From: Rhodopirellula bahusiensis
GTDB taxonomy: Bacteria > Planctomycetota > Planctomycetia > Pirellulales > Pirellulaceae
NCBI RefSeq assembly: GCF_002727185.1
Contig: NZ_NIZW01000001.1
Span: forward strand, 310,001-374,000
Direction of reading: 5' to 3'
DNA length: 64,000 nt
In this document: positions 60,551 through 64,000 of the stretch, one piece after another
How the letters are laid out: every line of letters starts with the position of its first letter
Numbering within the stretch: the stretch's first letter is position 1
The notes under the pieces: generated by a model
What the model was told of the DNA's origin: nothing
The model's database searches: none
The model's input: the letters and a program-made list of their open reading frames with translations, nothing else
Position numbers and translations under genes: made by a program

Positions 60551-61429
60551 TCAAGTGCAGGCATCTGCACCATACGAGGGCTCGTCCAAAACAGCGGGAT
60601 CTTTGATCTTCCACGCCTCATTGGTCATCGGATTAAAGGGCAACGACACGTGTTCGTGCAACACCCTCCACTGCCCGTGCATTTTCCGAAAACAAATTGT
60701 CACTCTCATCCACGATTGCCCGGCGGGATGATCCGTCGGGGAGGTTTGGAATTGATGCAAACCATGAACGAAGGCGACATCGTCGCCGACCTCGAACGTC
60801 AGATTTTGATGAACCGATTTGAATTCAGGAAAGTGCGGCAAGCAACCTTCCCAAAGCTTGCGAATGTTCTGTGGTCCAACGGTCTTGTACGGTGGAATAC
60901 CCCCGTACAGCACTGAATCCTCGGTGTAATTCGCGACCAAACCGTCGTAGTCACGAGCTTCCAACGCCTTGGTCCATTGATGAACCATTCGTCGTACTTC
61001 GGCTTCCGCGTCATTCTGCGTTTTTCGCTCAATGGCAGCTTCCTGCTCTCGCAACTCCGGCGTCATCTCGTCGCCGAAATCTGCCATCTCAAAGATCGGA
61101 CGAATCTCAATGTCAGAATCTTCCATCATCGGATTCGGACAACGCCGCACCCAATCGATCGCTTCGCTCATCGAACTGACTTCCCAGATCCAATAGCCAG
61201 CGATCAGTTCTTTCGTTTCCGCGAATGGTCCGTCCGTTACCGTTCGGTCGCTTCCTTGAAAGTGGACGCGAATTCCCTGGGAGCTCGGCTTCAATCCTTC
61301 ACCGGCTTTCATGATCCCGGCTTCGACCAGCTTTTCGTTGAAGTTCCCCATGTCGGTCAGCAGTTTTTCGTCGGGCATCTTCCCCGCTTCTGAACTCTCG
61401 GACGCCTTCACCATCACCATGACTCGCAT
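60551..61429 (-). CDS. YCII/DGPF - SnoaL-like fusion protein
   Basis: A 292-residue protein. The N-terminal YCII domain (1-120) has VTDGPFAET (Asp66) and ELIAGYWIWEV. After a linker, a SnoaL-like (NTF2-fold) domain spans about 138-275, with VRRMVHQWTKALEARDYDGLVANY and QSWMRVTICFRKMHGQWRVLHEH. GGAGG lies seven bases before the ATG. It is the first gene of the leftward unit, and an ECF42-type promoter match lies about 100 bases upstream. The YCII plus SnoaL pairing is known for planctomycete and actinobacterial DGPF genes; the substrate is unknown. Confidence 0.92.
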   Translation of the reverse strand: MRVMVMVKASESSEAGKMPDEKLLTDMGNFNEKLVEAGIMKAGEGLKPSSQGIRVHFQGSDRTVTDGPFAETKELIAGYWIWEVSSMSEAIDWVRRCPNPMMEDSDIEIRPIFEMADFGDEMTPELREQEAAIERKTQNDAEAEVRRMVHQWTKALEARDYDGLVANYTEDSVLYGGIPPYKTVGPQNIRKLWEGCLPHFPEFKSVHQNLTFEVGDDVAFVHGLHQFQTSPTDHPAGQSWMRVTICFRKMHGQWRVLHEHVSLPFNPMTNEAWKIKDPAVLDEPSYGADACT

Positions 61430-61532
61430 TGATGTTCCTCCATCGGGATGTTTGCTTCACTAGAAAAATGTTCACGTGCGTCGAATGGTTCGCCTTCCAA
61501 AACCATTGGATTTGGCGGTGACTCTTAAATAG

Positions 61533-61558
61533 TCGATTTCGTTTGTCGACGATCGACA
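61533..61558 (-). promoter_or_regulatory. candidate ECF42-dependent promoter
   Basis: On the minus strand TGTCGA (61558-61553), then exactly 17 bases, then CGA (61535-61533), matches the ECF42 promoter pattern reported for actinobacteria (TGTCGA at -35, CGA/TC at -10). It lies about 100 bases before the ATG of the first DGPF gene. An ECF42-type sigma gene is in the window. No other TGTCGA was found in the gaps of the operon. Confidence 0.65.
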
Positions 61559-61672
61559 TCAGCGGCGAAAAGAAAGCAAACTTTTTCTGCGAAGGTGGTT
61601 CCGGCCGGAGGAAGAGTGAATCAGCGTGGCGAGCGTCCAGACACCACGGCGTGCTAGGCCAGCAAAGGTGAC

Positions 61673-62266
61673 TCACCCAAGCAACTGGTATCCCACCAAG
61701 CCAAACGTGGCCAGCGCGATGCAGACAGCGACTCCCGCCAGCAAACCATCGCGAGCCAGGATCGACAAAGCGAATGCGAAAATGGCTCCTCCGGCCAGGT
61801 TGGCGCTGAATGGAATGAATTCCAAAACCGGCGTGCTCATCGCCACCAAAATCGCGGCCACCGCCAGCGTGCTGATCGTGGCGTGATTCATCATCCAAGT
61901 CCATCGCTGGGCGGTCATGCTGTCGATCCAGGACGCAGGCTTGCGCAACCAATCCAACATTTTTTGGACTTTGCTTTGACCGATCTCCCATCGTTCCATC
62001 CAACCAGGGATCCAAACGTGGTCGGCATCAGCCAGCATTTGGCCGCACAAGATGACCACCATTGTCCCCAGCAATACGGGGACGCCCGGGATATCAGCGG
62101 GGCCGGGCAACACCATGATCGCGCCCACGATCAGCAGCAACGACGCGAACGACTTTCGTCCAACAGCGTCCATGACCTGGCCGAATTTCACCTGTTCGTT
62201 GTTCTCGGCGACTTCATCGATCTGATGGATGATCTGTTCAATGGGGGCGTTGTGATCGGTACTCAT
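61673..62266 (-). CDS. ExoD-family membrane protein
   Basis: A 197-residue integral membrane protein of the ExoD family (exopolysaccharide synthesis, ExoD). Landmarks are the VGRKSFASLLLIVGAIMVLPGPADIPGVP segment and a GGAIFAFALSILARDGLL helix; about four hydrophobic helices span the C-terminal two thirds. The ATG at 62266 is preferred to the TTG two codons earlier because AAGGA lies six bases before it. The gene follows the CHAD-domain gene on the same strand. ExoD proteins are linked to exopolysaccharide production or alkali tolerance; the mechanism is unknown. Confidence 0.87.
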   Translation of the reverse strand: MSTDHNAPIEQIIHQIDEVAENNEQVKFGQVMDAVGRKSFASLLLIVGAIMVLPGPADIPGVPVLLGTMVVILCGQMLADADHVWIPGWMERWEIGQSKVQKMLDWLRKPASWIDSMTAQRWTWMMNHATISTLAVAAILVAMSTPVLEFIPFSANLAGGAIFAFALSILARDGLLAGVAVCIALATFGLVGYQLLG

Positions 62267-62391
62267 CTCCAATCCTTTGAAAGCAATTGAAATCGGTTGG
62301 GCAATTCAGACAAACCGATATTAAGCAACTTTCGAACCAAGTCCGCGGCCGTTCTCCCGACACATCCGTGAACGAACGTTCGTTGGTCGAG

Positions 62392-63312
62392 TCAACGCGA
62401 ATTTGAGTTGGAATCCTCTCGCCACAACGACCAATAGGCACCAATCCGATCGCTGAACGAATCTGTCGATTCCGCGAAAAACTTGCGTCCCAGCGTCAGC
62501 GAAGAGCTCTGCAAGGTTTCCCGTCGATGATCGACCAGTTTGCCAAGCACACGCTGATGCTTCTTCGACACCTTGCCTTCTTTCTTTGATCGATCAAGCA
62601 CGCTTTGTCGATACACCGCCAGGTCGTGATCATCACCCAGAAGTTCACCAAGGTCACTGGACCACCGCTCCATGGGGTGCAGCGCATCAGACCAGACGTT
62701 GCGAAGCAAACGCAGATGGTACCCGTGGTACTTCACACGTTTCCGAAATTCGTGCAACGATTCTGTTGTCGGGTCCCGCATAACCTCCTGCAACATCTTC
62801 TCCGCGCGTTTTCGCGTCTTGATCATTCCTTTCCGCACCGCGTCGTACTCCTTCTCATCCAACTTCCATTTCCCGACGCGACGCCTTGCATCTGAAAGCT
62901 CTGATCGCACTTTGGCGAGTTCACGATCAATTTTTTGGTTGGGGATTTTCTGGACATTTCCCGCCAATCGAAGACGAGTGGATGCGAACGCGTTTCGGTC
63001 AATCTTCTTGTCAAACCGAGTCATCAGTCGGTCGTGACTGTCGACGGTCGTTTGGGCGTCACGGAGGTCCGAGATCCTCCTCGCCGCGTCTCGAATGGCT
63101 TTGTTTTCCTTTTGATAAGTCTTCCCGAGGGCGGGCCGAACCAGTCGCAACAGACCACGAAGTTTTTTGCATCTCTTCCGAACCTGATGAATGGCGTGGT
63201 TCCGATCTTTGGCCGCTTCGTCGATTTCACGAAGTGCCTTGTCGATTTGTTCCGTCGCGATTCGCCGTGTCGCGGCTTGAACAGATTCTTTTCGCTTGAT
63301 TCGGTAAGGCAT
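62392..63312 (-). CDS. CHAD-domain protein
   Basis: A 306-residue protein made mostly of a CHAD domain (about 10-295). The helical His/Arg-rich pattern is clear: HAIHQVRKRCKKLRGLLRLVRP and ESLHEFRKRVKYHGYHLRLL. These conserved His and basic residues are thought to bind polyphosphate. No CYTH domain is fused. It starts at the ATG at 63312 and is in the same direction as the ExoD-like gene, 125 bases apart, so they may or may not be cotranscribed. Confidence 0.92.
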   Translation of the reverse strand: MPYRIKRKESVQAATRRIATEQIDKALREIDEAAKDRNHAIHQVRKRCKKLRGLLRLVRPALGKTYQKENKAIRDAARRISDLRDAQTTVDSHDRLMTRFDKKIDRNAFASTRLRLAGNVQKIPNQKIDRELAKVRSELSDARRRVGKWKLDEKEYDAVRKGMIKTRKRAEKMLQEVMRDPTTESLHEFRKRVKYHGYHLRLLRNVWSDALHPMERWSSDLGELLGDDHDLAVYRQSVLDRSKKEGKVSKKHQRVLGKLVDHRRETLQSSSLTLGRKFFAESTDSFSDRIGAYWSLWREDSNSNSR

Positions 63313-63444
63313 GGTTCATCCGGCTTTCAGTATTCAATCGAGGTTTGGCTCGCGCGACCGTTTTCTTAAATTCTATTCCGAGTCGCAAACCGATTCCGTG
63401 TCGCAAAGTCGCAAATTCTATTACCAACATGGACATTTGACATT

Positions 63445-64000
63445 TCAGACCAACATCCTTGTTTGCAGCCACGATGGCCAGGATTGTTGCGGATTCCGAG
63501 TCATCACCTCGATCGGAGCGATCCCTGGTTGCCCCGAGTCACCTAGCCATCGGACCAAGTTCCCTGCGTTGAGCTTGGTTGGTGCTTCGATGCAATGCGT
63601 CCAATAGGTTCCGCCGAGAAGCTCAACCGTCGCGAATTCAATCTGTATCGAATCCTCGGTTTGATAGAGCAACCGTTCCTTGCGAACTGGCAACCAGTTC
63701 TCCGTGATCAACTGCCTGAGCTCAGCGTCCTCTTTCGCGGACGGATCCAAAGTTCTCAGGGTGTGTTTGACCCAGCGTTCGATCATCAACGATTGATCGT
63801 CAGCGATGGGATGGCAGTCGGTCGATTGCAAGATCTTTGACTCGATCGCAGGTGTCGCATCCACGTTCTCTTGTTGTCCTCGGCCGCGTTCTTCGGTCAC
63901 GCCTCGCAATTTGACGCTGGAGTTTCGGTCCGCAATCGGCGCGTACCAATCCGTGCGCACACTTCGCTCGGGCCGCCATGCAGACTCAGCGGCTTTGTCA
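63445..64000 (-). CDS. protein of unknown function, N-terminus outside the window
   Basis: A frame of 184 complete codons plus stop runs from 64000 to 63445 and is still open at the right edge, so the start is not visible (a GTG or ATG within the window cannot be excluded). It has no hydrophobic segment in the visible part. The C-terminal half (about the last 110 residues) has a compact look (TYWTHCIEAPTKLNAGNLV, GQPGIAPIEVM). The direction is that of the CHAD gene, 132 bases downstream. No family was recognised. Confidence 0.65.
   Translation of the reverse strand, partial: DKAAESAWRPERSVRTDWYAPIADRNSSVKLRGVTEERGRGQQENVDATPAIESKILQSTDCHPIADDQSLMIERWVKHTLRTLDPSAKEDAELRQLITENWLPVRKERLLYQTEDSIQIEFATVELLGGTYWTHCIEAPTKLNAGNLVRWLGDSGQPGIAPIEVMTRNPQQSWPSWLQTRMLV

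Noticed and set aside
61541-61568. Forward-strand TGTCGA (61544-61549) with CGA 16 bases later
   Set aside because: It points away from the DGPF operon toward a gene on the opposite strand, so it has no target; probably chance from the GTCGAC-rich stretch.

Overview
The window looks like a chromosomal segment of a planctomycete of the Rhodopirellula/Pirellulaceae type. The evidence is the set of families almost confined to the Planctomycetes and related PVC bacteria: DUF1549/DUF1553 proteins paired with DUF1501 Tat proteins (twice), a Planctomycete-type cytochrome c domain (PSCyt1), a PVC-type dehydrogenase fused to cytochrome c, large secreted DUF1581/DUF1583-like paralogues, a Ser/Thr kinase joined to a DUF5939/cyclase module, and an ECF42 sigma factor with DGPF/YCII genes. 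No rRNA, tRNA, CRISPR array, insertion sequence or prophage was recognised.

Layout. Positions 1-7799 (minus): three tandem large secreted paralogues, the last cut by the window edge. Positions 8117-27885 (plus): an almost gap-free run of ten genes. It holds an ECF sigma factor, a membrane protein fusing an anti-sigma-like N-terminus to DUF1549/DUF1553, a DUF1501 protein, an EF-hand protein, a MoxR ATPase, a DUF58 protein, two VWA membrane proteins, a 1555-residue membrane/coiled-coil protein and a secreted toroid-repeat protein. Several junctions are ATGA overlaps. A convergent acidic secreted protein follows (27893-29302), then a baeRF-like protein (29851) and a Cys-rich, probably outer-membrane, protein (31258).

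Positions 32571-37222 (plus): a signalling pair in translational overlap, a Ser/Thr kinase carrying a DUF5939-like module and a cyclase fold without catalytic residues, followed by an FHA-EAL protein whose c-di-GMP phosphodiesterase residues look intact. A XylR-like regulator follows. Positions 38886-43358 (minus): a 1490-residue ThuA/PVC-dehydrogenase/HEAT/cytochrome c protein. Then come an orphan solute-binding lipoprotein, a secreted metallopeptidase-like protein, pdxJ, an eboE-like gene, cinA with a degenerate C-terminal domain, a small exported protein, and a second DUF1549/DUF1553 plus DUF1501 pair (50853-55085).

The right end has a GH13 glucan branching/amylase-type enzyme, a small membrane protein, an ECF42-type sigma factor and, convergent with it, a three-gene DGPF/YCII operon. 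That operon is preceded by a sequence matching the ECF42 promoter pattern (TGTCGA, 17 nt, CGA). ExoD-like and CHAD-domain genes and a gene cut by the edge close the window.

How the parts may work together: the ten-gene run reads as one regulated envelope programme, with a sigma/anti-sigma input, secreted planctomycete proteins and a MoxR/VWA assembly or insertion machine. The 32.5-37.2 kb pair suggests that Ser/Thr phosphorylation is coupled to c-di-GMP breakdown. Both ideas are inferences from domains and gene order. All domain assignments were made by eye from translated sequence, without database searches.
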